Assembly (NCBI RefSeq): GCF_000382125.1
Contig: NZ_KB907548.1
Coordinates: forward strand, 124,001-188,000
Direction: 5' to 3'
DNA length: 64,000 nucleotides
From: Eudoraea adriatica DSM 19308
GTDB taxonomy: Bacteria; Bacteroidota; Bacteroidia; Flavobacteriales; Flavobacteriaceae
The translations under genes were made by a program, and so were the position numbers. The notes beneath the pieces were generated by a model. That model searched no databases and had not been told where the DNA came from. It saw only the letters and a program-made list of their open reading frames with translations. Below, piece by piece: positions 9,704 through 18,587 of the stretch. Every line of letters starts with the position of its first letter. Positions within the stretch are counted from its first letter, which is position 1.

Positions 9704-10744
9704 ATGAAAAATAAGATAAACGCGCATAACTCGATCCTGGATTTAATAGGAAACACACCTCTTGTTAGGCTAAACCAAATTACAAAACCTTTTAAAGGTA
9801 ATTTTTTTGCAAAGATAGAAGCCTTCAACCCCGGACATTCTTCCAAAGATAGGATAGCTTCTTATATAATAGAACAAGCTGAAAAGACGGGGATTCTTGA
9901 GCCCGGAAATACAATTATAGAGACTACCTCAGGCAATACAGGTTTTAGTATTGCGATGGTGAGTATTATTAAAGGATATGAATGTGTATTGGCTGTAAGT
10001 TCAAAATCCTCCAAAGATAAAATTGATATGCTGAGATCTATGGGGGCAAAAGTTTATGTGTGTCCTGCTCACGTAAGTGCAGATGATCCCAGATCATATT
10101 ATCAGGTGGCAAAACGTTTGCATGAAGAAATCAAGGGATCAGTCTACATTAATCAATATTTTAATGCACTGAACATCTTAGCACATTATAAATCTACAGG
10201 TCCTGAAATATGGGAGCAAACAAATGGAAATATAACTCATTTAATTGCGTGTAGTGGAACGGGGGGTACTATTTCCGGTACTGCAAGATTTTTAAAAGAG
10301 CAAAACCCCAATATCAGGATCATAGGAGTTGATGCTTATGGATCCGTGTTGAAAAAGTTTCATGAAACCGGCGAATTCGATAATGATGAAATATATCCAT
10401 ATAGAATTGAAGGACTTGGTAAGAACTTAATTCCTGAAGCAACTGATTTCAAGGTTATTGATGAATTTATAAAAGTAACAGATGAGGAAAGTGCCCATAC
10501 GGCAAGGGAAATTTCTTGTAAAGAGGGTATTTTTGTGGGGTATACAAGTGGCGCAGTTATGCAGGCGGTCAAGCAATTGAGCTCCGAGAGTGAATTTACC
10601 AAAAATAGCAATGTAGTTGTTATTTTTCCTGATCATGGTTCAAGATACATGAGCAAAATATACAATGATCAGTGGATGAGTGACCAGGGCTTTTTTGACA
10701 GTAAAAATGTTGAGGAAGAGCAAGCCGTTGAATATGTAAAATAG
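9704..10744 (+). CDS. PLP-dependent cysteine-synthase-like enzyme; candidate cysteate synthase
   Basis: The 346-residue fold-type II PLP enzyme has the cysteine synthase core. The Schiff-base Lys48 is in NPGHSSKDR (NPGGSVKDR in typical CysK), the substrate loop is TTSGNTG, and the PLP phosphate loop is SGTGGT near residue 185. There is no C-terminal CBS domain, so it is not a cystathionine beta-synthase. By sequence alone it could be a cysteine synthase using O-acetylserine. It is followed, after a terminator, by a PLP acyltransferase of the type that condenses cysteate with an acyl thioester. In capnine-producing Bacteroidota a related enzyme makes L-cysteate from O-phosphoserine and sulfite. 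Cysteate synthase is therefore a serious alternative; the choice is inference from context. Confidence 0.75.
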   Translation: MKNKINAHNSILDLIGNTPLVRLNQITKPFKGNFFAKIEAFNPGHSSKDRIASYIIEQAEKTGILEPGNTIIETTSGNTGFSIAMVSIIKGYECVLAVSSKSSKDKIDMLRSMGAKVYVCPAHVSADDPRSYYQVAKRLHEEIKGSVYINQYFNALNILAHYKSTGPEIWEQTNGNITHLIACSGTGGTISGTARFLKEQNPNIRIIGVDAYGSVLKKFHETGEFDNDEIYPYRIEGLGKNLIPEATDFKVIDEFIKVTDEESAHTAREISCKEGIFVGYTSGAVMQAVKQLSSESEFTKNSNVVVIFPDHGSRYMSKIYNDQWMSDQGFFDSKNVEEEQAVEYVK

Positions 10745-10764
10745 GTTAAATAGTTTATATTTTG

Positions 10765-10797
10765 AAGGCAACAGTTAGTAACTGTTGCCTTTTTATT
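10765..10797 (+). terminator. Rho-independent terminator after the cysteine-synthase-like gene
   Basis: A near-perfect hairpin, AAGGCAACAGTTA / TAACTGTTGCCTT with a one-base centre, is followed at once by TTTTATTT. It lies 20 nt after the stop codon and should end the upstream transcript. The next gene then depends on its own promoter. Confidence 0.85.
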
Positions 10798-10836
10798 TAG
10801 AGTTAAAATAATTTATGAATCGTGATCAAAATTCCA

Positions 10837-10844
10837 TAATTTTG
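10837..10844 (+). promoter_or_regulatory. Putative -7 element (TAATTTTG) for the PLP acyltransferase gene
   Basis: TAATTTTG is an exact TAnnTTTG match 22 nt before the ATG at 10867 and just after the terminator of the preceding gene. The same octamer precedes the cysteine-synthase-like gene, which is consistent with parallel expression of the two. No clear -33 TTG was found. Confidence 0.45.
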
Positions 10845-10866
10845 TGCACTAACCAAACTAGGCCAG

Positions 10867-12126
10867 ATGAAAGATTTATTTGCCAGAATCATAGAGAATA
10901 AAGGACCTTTGGGTAAATGGGCATCCCAGGCCGAAGGATATTTTGTTTTTCCAAAATTGGAAGGCCCTATTTCAAATAGAATGAAATTTCAGGGTAAAGA
11001 TGTAATTACCTGGAGTATTAATGATTATCTGGGAATGGCTAATTTACCGGAAATTAAGAAGGTGGATGGGGAAACAGCAGCGGAATATGGAGCAGCCTAC
11101 CCTATGGGTGCCCGAATGATGAGTGGTCATACAGATTTTCATGAGCAACTGGAAAGAGAACTAGCCGATTTTGTCCATAAAGAATCTGCTTATCTGCTTA
11201 ATTTTGGCTATCAGGGAATTTTATCTACAATTGATGCCCTTGTTTCTAAAGATGATATCATTGTTTATGATGTAGATTCACATGCATGCATAATTGATGG
11301 GGTACGTCTGCATATGGGCAAACGATTTACATTTGTCCATAACGATATAGATAGCTTAAAAAAGAATTTGGAGCGCGCCAGTAAAATGGCAGAACAAACC
11401 GGTGGAGGAATTCTGGTTATTTCTGAAGGTGTTTTTGGAATGCGCGGGGAACAAGGTAAGCTTAAAGAAATTGTGGCTCTGAAGAAGGAATTTAATTTTA
11501 GGTTATTAGTGGATGATGCCCATGGTTTTGGGACATTAGGCAAGACAGGTGCCGGAGCGGGTGAAGAACAGGGGGTTCAGGACGATATAGATGTATATTT
11601 TGCGACATTTGCAAAATCTATGGCAGGAATTGGTGCTTTCCTGGCTGCTGACAAGGAAATTATAGATTATTTGAAGTATAACCTTCGGTCTCAAATGTTC
11701 GCAAAATCACTTCCAATGATTTATGTTAAGGGTGCCTTAAAACGCCTTGATATGTTGCGTACGAAACCTGAATTGAAAGAAAAGCTATGGGAAAATGTGA
11801 ACGCCCTTCAAAATGGACTTAAAGAAAGGGGTTTTGATATTGGAACAACTACAAGCTGTGTAACTCCTGTTTATCTCAATGGCAGTATACCTGAAGCTAT
11901 GGCCTTGGTTAAGGATCTAAGGGAAAATTATGGTATTTTTTGTTCCATAGTAGTATATCCGGTTATTCCAAAAGGAATGATCTTATTGAGAATGATACCA
12001 ACATCTACCCATACTTTGGAAGATGTCGCTGTAACACTGGATGCATTTTCTGCGATTAGAGATCGATTGGAAAACGGCACCTATAAGAGATTATCTGCCG
12101 CGGTTGCTGCGGCTATGGGGGAATAA
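10867..12126 (+). CDS. Alpha-oxoamine synthase family PLP acyltransferase; candidate cysteate-C-fatty acyltransferase
   Basis: The 419-residue protein is an alpha-oxoamine synthase (the family of serine palmitoyltransferase, BioF and Kbl), which condenses an amino acid with an acyl thioester and releases CO2. The PLP lysine is Lys250 in ATFAKSMAG. LLVDDAHGFGTLG (about 216-228) holds the PLP-contacting Asp and His, and GHTDFHEQLE near residue 87 is the substrate region. Flavobacteria lacking sphingolipids use such an enzyme to join cysteate to an acyl group, giving 3-keto-capnine, the sulfonolipid precursor connected with gliding motility. The adjacent cysteine-synthase-like gene supports that reading over serine palmitoyltransferase. 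Motifs alone do not separate the two. Confidence 0.8.
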   Translation: MKDLFARIIENKGPLGKWASQAEGYFVFPKLEGPISNRMKFQGKDVITWSINDYLGMANLPEIKKVDGETAAEYGAAYPMGARMMSGHTDFHEQLERELADFVHKESAYLLNFGYQGILSTIDALVSKDDIIVYDVDSHACIIDGVRLHMGKRFTFVHNDIDSLKKNLERASKMAEQTGGGILVISEGVFGMRGEQGKLKEIVALKKEFNFRLLVDDAHGFGTLGKTGAGAGEEQGVQDDIDVYFATFAKSMAGIGAFLAADKEIIDYLKYNLRSQMFAKSLPMIYVKGALKRLDMLRTKPELKEKLWENVNALQNGLKERGFDIGTTTSCVTPVYLNGSIPEAMALVKDLRENYGIFCSIVVYPVIPKGMILLRMIPTSTHTLEDVAVTLDAFSAIRDRLENGTYKRLSAAVAAAMGE

Positions 12127-12179
12127 GTTCAGACGCGATTTCAATTCAAGGTTAGGTCTGGTATTCAATAGGCAGGTTA

Positions 12180-13319
12180 CTATAGCTGTTTTCTGTATGT
12201 GCGCCTTCGCTTGTATATTTTAGGGTCAAAGTGTTTCCACATTTGGCGGATAGCAACGTTTTCCTCTAATTCAGGGGTTCTGTAACAATTCCTTATTTTT
12301 TTCTCCTGAAAAACTTTGTGGTATTCATTCATAATTATAGCAGTAACTCCCTTGTTTTGGTACTCAGGATGAACTCCAATAAGGTAGAAAATAACATCTC
12401 TGCTATTTTTCTTTGCATTTAGAAGATACAAAAAGCCAAATGGAAAAAGCCTGCCATTTGCTTTTTGCAGGGCAGACCCATAGGAAGGCATTACTATAGC
12501 AAAAGCTACCAGCCTGTTATTGCTGTCAATTACAAACTTTATATATTCCGGATTAACTAAGCCAATATATTTATTCTTAAAATAGGCTTTTTGCTCATCG
12601 GTTAAAGGAACAAATGAAGATAACTTTGCATAAGTCTCATTAAAAAGATCAAACATCTGATCGGCCCAGGGCATGATATCTGCAGATTTTGTAAAATTCA
12701 TTTCTTTTAAACCATACCGCTTTTTTATCAGGGCTTGTATTTTAACAAAGTGTTCAGGTTTAGTATTACTTGCAGGAAATCTATTCTCCATATATTCCTT
12801 CTCTTTAACAAAGCCGTGTTGTTCGTAATGATCTTTATAATAAGGATGGTTATACCATGTAATCATTGTTCCCATATCTTTAAAGCCTTCAACGAGTACT
12901 CCTACTTTATCCAGATTCGAAAAACCTACCGGTCCCTCCATAAAAGCCAGGTTATTATTTTTTCCAATTTCAGCTACCTTGTCCAGCAATGTTTGTGAAA
13001 CTTCATAGTCATCAATAAAATCAAACCACCCAAAGCGCATTTTAGAGTTTTGTTGTTCATTAACCTCTATCCAATTAATAATGGCGGCAACTCTGCCGAC
13101 TAGTTTATTTTCTTTGTAGGCAAGAAAAAACCTGGCTTCTGCACTGTTAAAGTTTGGATTTTTTTCTCTGTTAAATGTTTCGAATTCGTCGGAAATAAGT
13201 GGTGGTACCCAATAAGGTGATTTTTTATAAAGGGCAAAAGGGAATTTTATAAATTTTTTTAGATCCGATTTTGTAGTAGCTTCTTTGAGCCTTACCATAC
13301 CATTTATTTGTGTGGTCAA
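12180..13319 (-). CDS. GNAT-like acyltransferase-fold protein, large Bacteroidota type
   Basis: The 379-residue protein starts with KFPFALYKKSPYWVPPLISDE, a signature of a large Bacteroidota family with two GNAT-like halves. ARFFLAYKENKLVGRVAAIIN (residues about 63-83) is a GNAT beta4-like strand. DVIFYLIGVHPEYQNKGVTAII (about 311-332) resembles the acyl-CoA binding motif (Q/RxxGxG/A) in its variant form YQNKGV. No signal peptide is present. It converges on the PLP acyltransferase gene, 53 nt apart. The substrate is unknown. Since N-acylation would follow capnine formation, an N-acyltransferase role in sulfonolipid synthesis is possible, but that is inference from position and fold only. Confidence 0.75.
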   Translation of the reverse strand: MTTQINGMVRLKEATTKSDLKKFIKFPFALYKKSPYWVPPLISDEFETFNREKNPNFNSAEARFFLAYKENKLVGRVAAIINWIEVNEQQNSKMRFGWFDFIDDYEVSQTLLDKVAEIGKNNNLAFMEGPVGFSNLDKVGVLVEGFKDMGTMITWYNHPYYKDHYEQHGFVKEKEYMENRFPASNTKPEHFVKIQALIKKRYGLKEMNFTKSADIMPWADQMFDLFNETYAKLSSFVPLTDEQKAYFKNKYIGLVNPEYIKFVIDSNNRLVAFAIVMPSYGSALQKANGRLFPFGFLYLLNAKKNSRDVIFYLIGVHPEYQNKGVTAIIMNEYHKVFQEKKIRNCYRTPELEENVAIRQMWKHFDPKIYKRRRTYRKQL

Positions 13320-13405
13320 GATAAGAGATATTTGATAAAGGAGTCAAATTTTAAGACAAATTTGACGAATTCAGATAACAATGAACTTATAAGAAGAAGT
13401 GGTTA

Positions 13406-14488
13406 TCAGAAGTCAATCACTCCATTGTCGGAAGATTTCTTCAACTTTCTCAAATCTTTCTTAGATGGTCCAAGATCTATATCCTCAGCTCCTTTTCCTT
13501 TATTTCGCCCTTTGGATTTTTTGTTATTTTTACTTTTTCGCATAGAGTTCTTTTTAATTTCCCCGCCATTTTCACCGGCCTTCTGATCTTCAATAGGGAT
13601 AAGGACATCCTTATGAAGGTCTAGTCTGTATGACGCTCCAACGGAAACGAAAAGGCGACTTGGAGAATCCTTGAAACTGCCTCCCAGAAATGCATCAACC
13701 TGAAAATTTTCATTGACCAGATAAGCTCCACCACCTCTTAACAATACGTCGGAATATCGATCACTGCTTATACCCTGATTTTCCAAAAAAACACTCCATT
13801 TAGGATTTCTAAGTGCATGAGAGAGGGAAATAGTGTAACCTAATTCCGGATCATCCGTGGCAATCCTGTCATAGGAAATATTCGAAATCAATACAAATCT
13901 GGGCGTAAGCCTGCTCTGTGTTGCAACCATTGCCCTTGGAGAAACCGTGGGATCGGTTGGATGAAATGGATTGTCTCCAATGTTAAAATTGGCTCCTGCA
14001 TATACGGAAATTGCCGGAAGTAAATTTTTAAACTGAAATTTGTTATTGGCCCTCCAGCTATATAAGTTTGGCTTATTTCTTTCCGGATCTTTGAACGGAT
14101 CAAATAACAAATATTTGGCACCAATGCGATTTCTTGAAAAATTGGTCCTGGATTCATTAAATCCTAAGGAATTGTACGTGATATTCTGGTTTTGGTAAGT
14201 GCCTTCCCAATTAAGTTCCAGAGTTTCGAATAACAATCCATAACGAACCGAAAAATCTAAGCCGTATATATTAGAATCATAATTCAGATCTGAGTGGTCC
14301 CGCTTTTCATAAGAAAATCCCAATTCTAACTGGGGCACTCCTTTGCCTACGGCATAGGCACTTACAGATAAACCCGGACGGTTAGAATTTATGACATCTG
14401 TGTATTGGCAGATACCTAATAATGGGACTAATAATGCTACTAAAAAGAGAGCATTTTTAGGATTTTTTAGTTCAACAACTCGAAACAT
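13406..14488 (-). CDS. Outer-membrane beta-barrel protein (transporter-like, phenol-degradation MetA type)
   Basis: The 360-residue protein has an N-terminal hydrophobic export segment (NALFLVALLVPLLGICQ). About 260 residues of alternating beta-strand pattern follow, with RPGLSVSAYAVGKGVPQLELGFSY-like opening strands and aromatic strand ends such as VSVGASYRLDL. This matches the transporter family PF13557 seen in Bacteroidota outer membranes. The last 70 residues are different: a Lys/Arg/Asn-rich hydrophilic tail (MRKSKNNKKSKGRNKGKG) ending in an acidic and basic mix. The tail could face the periplasm and bind peptidoglycan or polyanions, but this is not known. It stands alone on the minus strand, divergent from the DUF4834 gene. 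Confidence 0.7.
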   Translation of the reverse strand: MFRVVELKNPKNALFLVALLVPLLGICQYTDVINSNRPGLSVSAYAVGKGVPQLELGFSYEKRDHSDLNYDSNIYGLDFSVRYGLLFETLELNWEGTYQNQNITYNSLGFNESRTNFSRNRIGAKYLLFDPFKDPERNKPNLYSWRANNKFQFKNLLPAISVYAGANFNIGDNPFHPTDPTVSPRAMVATQSRLTPRFVLISNISYDRIATDDPELGYTISLSHALRNPKWSVFLENQGISSDRYSDVLLRGGGAYLVNENFQVDAFLGGSFKDSPSRLFVSVGASYRLDLHKDVLIPIEDQKAGENGGEIKKNSMRKSKNNKKSKGRNKGKGAEDIDLGPSKKDLRKLKKSSDNGVIDF

Positions 14489-14546
14489 TAGGCAGATTTT
14501 ATTATTATTTTATGAATTTTGTAATGTTAATACAACGCTGGAATTG

Positions 14547-14554
14547 TATTTTTG
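14547..14554 (+). promoter_or_regulatory. Putative -7 element (TATTTTTG) for the DUF4834-YfhO operon
   Basis: TATTTTTG fits TAnnTTTG and lies 20 nt before the ATG at 14575. The nearest TTTG upstream is 25 nt away, longer than the usual 17-23 nt, so the -33 element is uncertain. Confidence 0.45.
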
Positions 14555-14574
14555 ATATATAGAATAGAGACATT

Positions 14575-14844
14575 ATGGGTTTTTTAAGAACTATTTTAAT
14601 AATTCTTCTGGTCTACTATATGTTCAAATTATTTGCTAAATGGTTTGGTCCTAAAATATTTGCTTATGCTGCACGAAGGACTGAGAAGCATTTTAAAGAA
14701 AGATTTGAACAGTTTCAAGGCTATCAAAATCACGAAGAAACTATTAACGAAGGTGAAATACGTATTGACAAAAAAACAGTTCAAAAAAGGAAAAAGGATT
14801 CCGAACATCTAGGGGAGTTCATAGATTTTGAAGAAATTGAATAA
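14575..14844 (+). CDS. DUF4834 family small membrane protein
   Basis: The 89-residue protein has one N-terminal membrane helix (residues about 3-22, FLRTILIILLVYYMFKLFAKW). A charged cytoplasmic-type domain with many Lys and Glu follows, ending in GEFIDFEEIE. This matches the flavobacterial DUF4834 family, whose function is unknown. It is the first gene of a tight operon: YfhO starts 21 nt downstream, followed by a glycosyltransferase and a flippase. The fixed association with YfhO suggests a supporting role in cell-surface glycan or lipid handling; that is inference. Confidence 0.85.
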   Translation: MGFLRTILIILLVYYMFKLFAKWFGPKIFAYAARRTEKHFKERFEQFQGYQNHEETINEGEIRIDKKTVQKRKKDSEHLGEFIDFEEIE

Positions 14845-14865
14845 CCATTACCACTGAAGCAACCA

Positions 14866-17301
14866 ATGAATAAAGGTACAAAGGCTTTATTTTATCATTT
14901 TTTTGCGCTTGTTTTTTTTGTTGTTGCCTCCCTGGCATACTTCTATCCTGTGCTACAGGGTAAAACAATTGTCCAATCCGATATTATTCAATATACCGGG
15001 ATGGCCAAGGAACAAAATGATTTTAGAAAATATACGGATGAGGAACCCTATTGGACAAATAGTGCTTTTGGAGGCATGCCAACATATCAATTAGGGGCAT
15101 ATTATCCTCATGATTACGTCAAAAAGTTAGACAGGACCATTCGATTTCTACCTCGCCCGGCAGATTATTTATTCCTTTATTTTGTGGGTTTTTATGTTTT
15201 GCTATGCTGCTTAAAAGTGGATTATCGGTTAGCTGTCTTTGGCGCCCTGGCTTTTGGTTTTTCTACCTATCTCATCATCATACTTGGAGTGGGCCATAAT
15301 GCAAAAGCACATGCTATAGGTTATTTGCCACTGCTGTTAGGGGGTATTGTACTTACCTTCAGGAAAAAGTATTTCTGGGGTTTTATTCTTACGGCTATAG
15401 CAATGGCATTGGAAATTGGGGCAAATCATTTCCAGATGACCTATTATTTTATGTTGCTTGTACTAGTTCTGGGCGTTGCATACTTAATTGACGCTATTAA
15501 AAAAAAGAAAGTAAAGCACTTTTTCATTTCTACAGGCCTGCTTATTGCAGCGGTAGTTTTGGGTGTTTCAGCTAATGCAACATCCATTATGGCTACCAAA
15601 GAATATGCAGATTGGAGCACACGGGGGAAATCGGCACTTACCATAAATCCGGATGGGAGTCCCAAAGAAAATATAGAAGGGTTAGACAAAGAGTATATTA
15701 CGCAATACAGCTATGGAATTGTTGAATCCCTCAATTTATTTGTTCCAAGACTTTTTGGAGGCAGCAATAATGAAGACCTTGGAACCGAATCCAAAGCATA
15801 TGAATATCTGGTAGAACAAGGATTGCCCCGAACAAGGGCTCTTGAATTTAGCAGTGCTCTTCCCCTGTATTGGGGAAATCAACCCGGAGTCGCAGCACCT
15901 GCATATATTGGTGCAATTGTAATTTTTTTATTTGTTCTCGGTCTTTTTTTAGTAAAAGGTCGTCTAAAATGGTGGTTATTAGGAGGGACTTTACTTTCAC
16001 TTTTTCTATCCTGGGGCAAGAATTTTGGTCTTCTTACGGATTTCATGATAGACTATTTTCCGCTTTACAATAAATTCAGGGCTGTTTCATCTATTCAGGT
16101 AATAGTAGAACTGTGTGCCCCTGTCCTGGCGGTAATGGCATTAGCGCAGGTATTTAAACCCTCTGAAGAAAAAAGTAAGAAACTCAGGGCTTTAAAAATG
16201 AGTTTCCTTATTGTCATTGCAATTGGCATTGGCCTCTTTTTAATAAAAAGCGTTTTTGATTTTTCGGGATTAAATGATAGTACATATCAAAAATATTTCG
16301 GGGATGAGGTAATGACCATGATTAAAAGGGATAGGGAGGCTGTTTATGTTAATGATACTATACGTTCTCTAATCTATGTGTTTTTAGCTGCATTGGCTAT
16401 ATGGCTATACCTTAAGGGTAGGGTTAAGCAAAATTTGGTTATTTTGACGCTAGCCCTGCTTGTGGTTTTTGACCTGGTTGGTATTGATCAGAGATATGTA
16501 AATAAGAAAGATTTTGACAGACAGAAAAGAATGAACCAGCCTTTTCAGCAATTGTCAATGGATAAGCAAATTGCCCAAGACAAAGGTGTATTCAGGGTTT
16601 ATGATCCTTCGGAAGGCCTTAACGGGGCAAGGACATCGTATTTTCATCAGTCCATTGGAGGTTATCATGCTGCCAAACCCGCAGGGATGCAGGATCTATT
16701 TGATTTCCATATTTATAAAAATAATCTGCGCGTCCTGAATATGCTTAACGTAAAGTATATAATTCAACAAGATGAAGAAGGTGAGAAATATGCACTGGCA
16801 AATCCTGAAGCCAATGGTAATGCCTGGTTCATTAGAAGACTCATTGAGGTGCAGAGTTCCAATGAAGAAATTATGGCACTGGATAGTTTGGATGTCCTCA
16901 ACGAAGCAGTTGTAAATACAAATGATTTTACCGAAATAGACCGGTTTAATTTTCCAAAGGATTCCCTGGCCTCTATTAGCTTAACGGAATATAAGCCCAA
17001 TCATTTAAAATATAGCACGAACAATGAAAATGATGGACTTGCAGTATTTTCAGAAATGTACTACCCTGTGGACTGGAAGGCCTATATTGATGGTAAACTG
17101 GTAGATCATATTAAGGTCAATTACGTGTTAAGGGCTTTGCATATACCTGCCGGTAGCCATACCGTAGAATTGAAGTTTGAGCCAAAAGTAATTGAAACAG
17201 GTAGTAAGATTACTTTAGCGAGCTCCATTTTAATGATTATTTTGTTTTTAGGAGGGGGTGTGGTTTCAATATTTCGTTGGCGAAAAAAGGAGGAGGGATA
17301 A
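14866..17301 (+). CDS. YfhO family membrane protein (GT-C-like)
   Basis: This 811-residue polytopic protein has about a dozen hydrophobic helices in the first 530 residues, then a large hydrophilic C-terminal domain and one last helix near 780-800. YfhO signatures are visible: VLQGKTIVQSDIIQYTGMAK and PYWTNSAFGGMPTYQLG near residues 30-75, and VGHNAKAHAIGYLPLLLGG near 142-160. YfhO proteins resemble GT-C glycosyltransferases that use lipid-linked sugars. In Gram-positive bacteria a homologue is needed for lipoteichoic acid glycosylation; the Bacteroidota substrate is not known. It lies in an operon with a GT4 glycosyltransferase (stop and start overlap, TAATG) and a Wzx-like flippase. Confidence 0.9.
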   Translation: MNKGTKALFYHFFALVFFVVASLAYFYPVLQGKTIVQSDIIQYTGMAKEQNDFRKYTDEEPYWTNSAFGGMPTYQLGAYYPHDYVKKLDRTIRFLPRPADYLFLYFVGFYVLLCCLKVDYRLAVFGALAFGFSTYLIIILGVGHNAKAHAIGYLPLLLGGIVLTFRKKYFWGFILTAIAMALEIGANHFQMTYYFMLLVLVLGVAYLIDAIKKKKVKHFFISTGLLIAAVVLGVSANATSIMATKEYADWSTRGKSALTINPDGSPKENIEGLDKEYITQYSYGIVESLNLFVPRLFGGSNNEDLGTESKAYEYLVEQGLPRTRALEFSSALPLYWGNQPGVAAPAYIGAIVIFLFVLGLFLVKGRLKWWLLGGTLLSLFLSWGKNFGLLTDFMIDYFPLYNKFRAVSSIQVIVELCAPVLAVMALAQVFKPSEEKSKKLRALKMSFLIVIAIGIGLFLIKSVFDFSGLNDSTYQKYFGDEVMTMIKRDREAVYVNDTIRSLIYVFLAALAIWLYLKGRVKQNLVILTLALLVVFDLVGIDQRYVNKKDFDRQKRMNQPFQQLSMDKQIAQDKGVFRVYDPSEGLNGARTSYFHQSIGGYHAAKPAGMQDLFDFHIYKNNLRVLNMLNVKYIIQQDEEGEKYALANPEANGNAWFIRRLIEVQSSNEEIMALDSLDVLNEAVVNTNDFTEIDRFNFPKDSLASISLTEYKPNHLKYSTNNENDGLAVFSEMYYPVDWKAYIDGKLVDHIKVNYVLRALHIPAGSHTVELKFEPKVIETGSKITLASSILMIILFLGGGVVSIFRWRKKEEG

Positions 17302-18587
17302 TGCATAAGGTGCTTATCATTAGTTATTATTGGCCCCCTGCAGGAGGGCCCGGAGTTCAGCGATGGCTTAAGTTTGTTAAGTATTTACCAGAATTTCAAA
17401 TTCACCCCGTTGTCTATATCCCCGAAAATCCAAAGTATCCTATTACCGATATCAGTCTAAGTAAGGAAATTCCGGACCATGTCATTATTTATAAAAATAA
17501 AATCTTCGAGCCTTATCATTTAGCCGGATTTTTAAGTAAAAATAAAACCAAACAGATAAGTGCCGGTATCATTAGTGATCATAATCCTTCTTTATTGGAA
17601 AAAACCCTGCTTTGGATAAGGGGAAATATGTTTATTCCCGATGCAAGAAAGTACTGGGTTAAGCCCTCAGTAAAGTTTTTGAAGGATATAATTAATAAAG
17701 AACAAATAGACACTGTAATTACTACTGGTCCTCCCCATAGTCTTCACTTAATTGGTTTGGAATTAAAAAAAAGCCTAGATCTCAAATGGCTTGCAGATTT
17801 CAGGGATCCATGGACCTCTATTGGTTACCACGGCAAGCTTAGGCTTACTAATGCTTCAAAAAGAAAACATCGCGAATTGGAAAAAGAAGTAGCAAATTCT
17901 TGCGACAGGCTTTTGGTAACGAGTAATACCACAAAGGCCGAATTTGAATCAATTACCTCAAAACCAATCCACGTTATTACCAATGGATATGATATTCCTG
18001 AAAGCGACCTTCCCTTTAGTGCCCTGGACAAAAAATTTACGCTCTCCCATATTGGTTCATTGCTGACCGGTAGAAACCCGGAAAACCTTTGGAAAGTATT
18101 GGCAGAGATCATTGATGAAAATGAAGATTTTCGCAATGCCTTTCAATTGAACCTTATAGGTGTTGTTGGCCACGATGTTTTAAAATGTATTATGGATAAT
18201 GGTTTAAAACCCTATACAAGTATTAAGGAATATGTATCACATAAGGAGGCGGTGAATTACCAGAGGCATTCTCAATTATTGCTTTTAGCTGAAATTGATT
18301 CACCAGATACCAGGGGTATTATTCCGGGAAAGCTATTTGAGTACCTTGCTGCCAAAAGACCAATCCTTGCCATAGGGCCCGAGGATTGGGAAGTATCGGA
18401 AATTGTAAATAGCACAAACTCCGGTTTTGTTTTTAATTACATGGCTTTATCAGATCTTAAAACTGTACTTTTAAATTGGTTTCATCTTTATCAGGAAGGT
18501 AAATTAATGGTCTCTTCAGTAAATATAAAAGCGTATAACAGAAAGATGCTAACCGCAAAACTGGCCGAACTGTTAGAATGGGAATAA
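17301..18587 (+). CDS. Glycosyltransferase (GT4-like, GT-B fold)
   Basis: The 428-residue protein begins with HKVLIISYYWPPAGGPGVQR, the N-terminal nucleotide-sugar transferase strand and glycine loop usual for GT4 enzymes. The donor-binding half has HIGSLLTGRNPENLW near 250-265 and IPGKLFEYLAAKRPILAIG near 345-363, where Glu352 is the likely donor-contacting residue. I start at the ATG at 17301 because its A is shared with the YfhO stop codon (TAATG) and a strong AGGAGG lies just upstream. The longer in-frame start at 17277 would lie inside the YfhO gene. The gene overlaps the flippase by 10 nt. Donor and acceptor sugars are unknown. Confidence 0.88.
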   Translation: MHKVLIISYYWPPAGGPGVQRWLKFVKYLPEFQIHPVVYIPENPKYPITDISLSKEIPDHVIIYKNKIFEPYHLAGFLSKNKTKQISAGIISDHNPSLLEKTLLWIRGNMFIPDARKYWVKPSVKFLKDIINKEQIDTVITTGPPHSLHLIGLELKKSLDLKWLADFRDPWTSIGYHGKLRLTNASKRKHRELEKEVANSCDRLLVTSNTTKAEFESITSKPIHVITNGYDIPESDLPFSALDKKFTLSHIGSLLTGRNPENLWKVLAEIIDENEDFRNAFQLNLIGVVGHDVLKCIMDNGLKPYTSIKEYVSHKEAVNYQRHSQLLLLAEIDSPDTRGIIPGKLFEYLAAKRPILAIGPEDWEVSEIVNSTNSGFVFNYMALSDLKTVLLNWFHLYQEGKLMVSSVNIKAYNRKMLTAKLAELLEWE

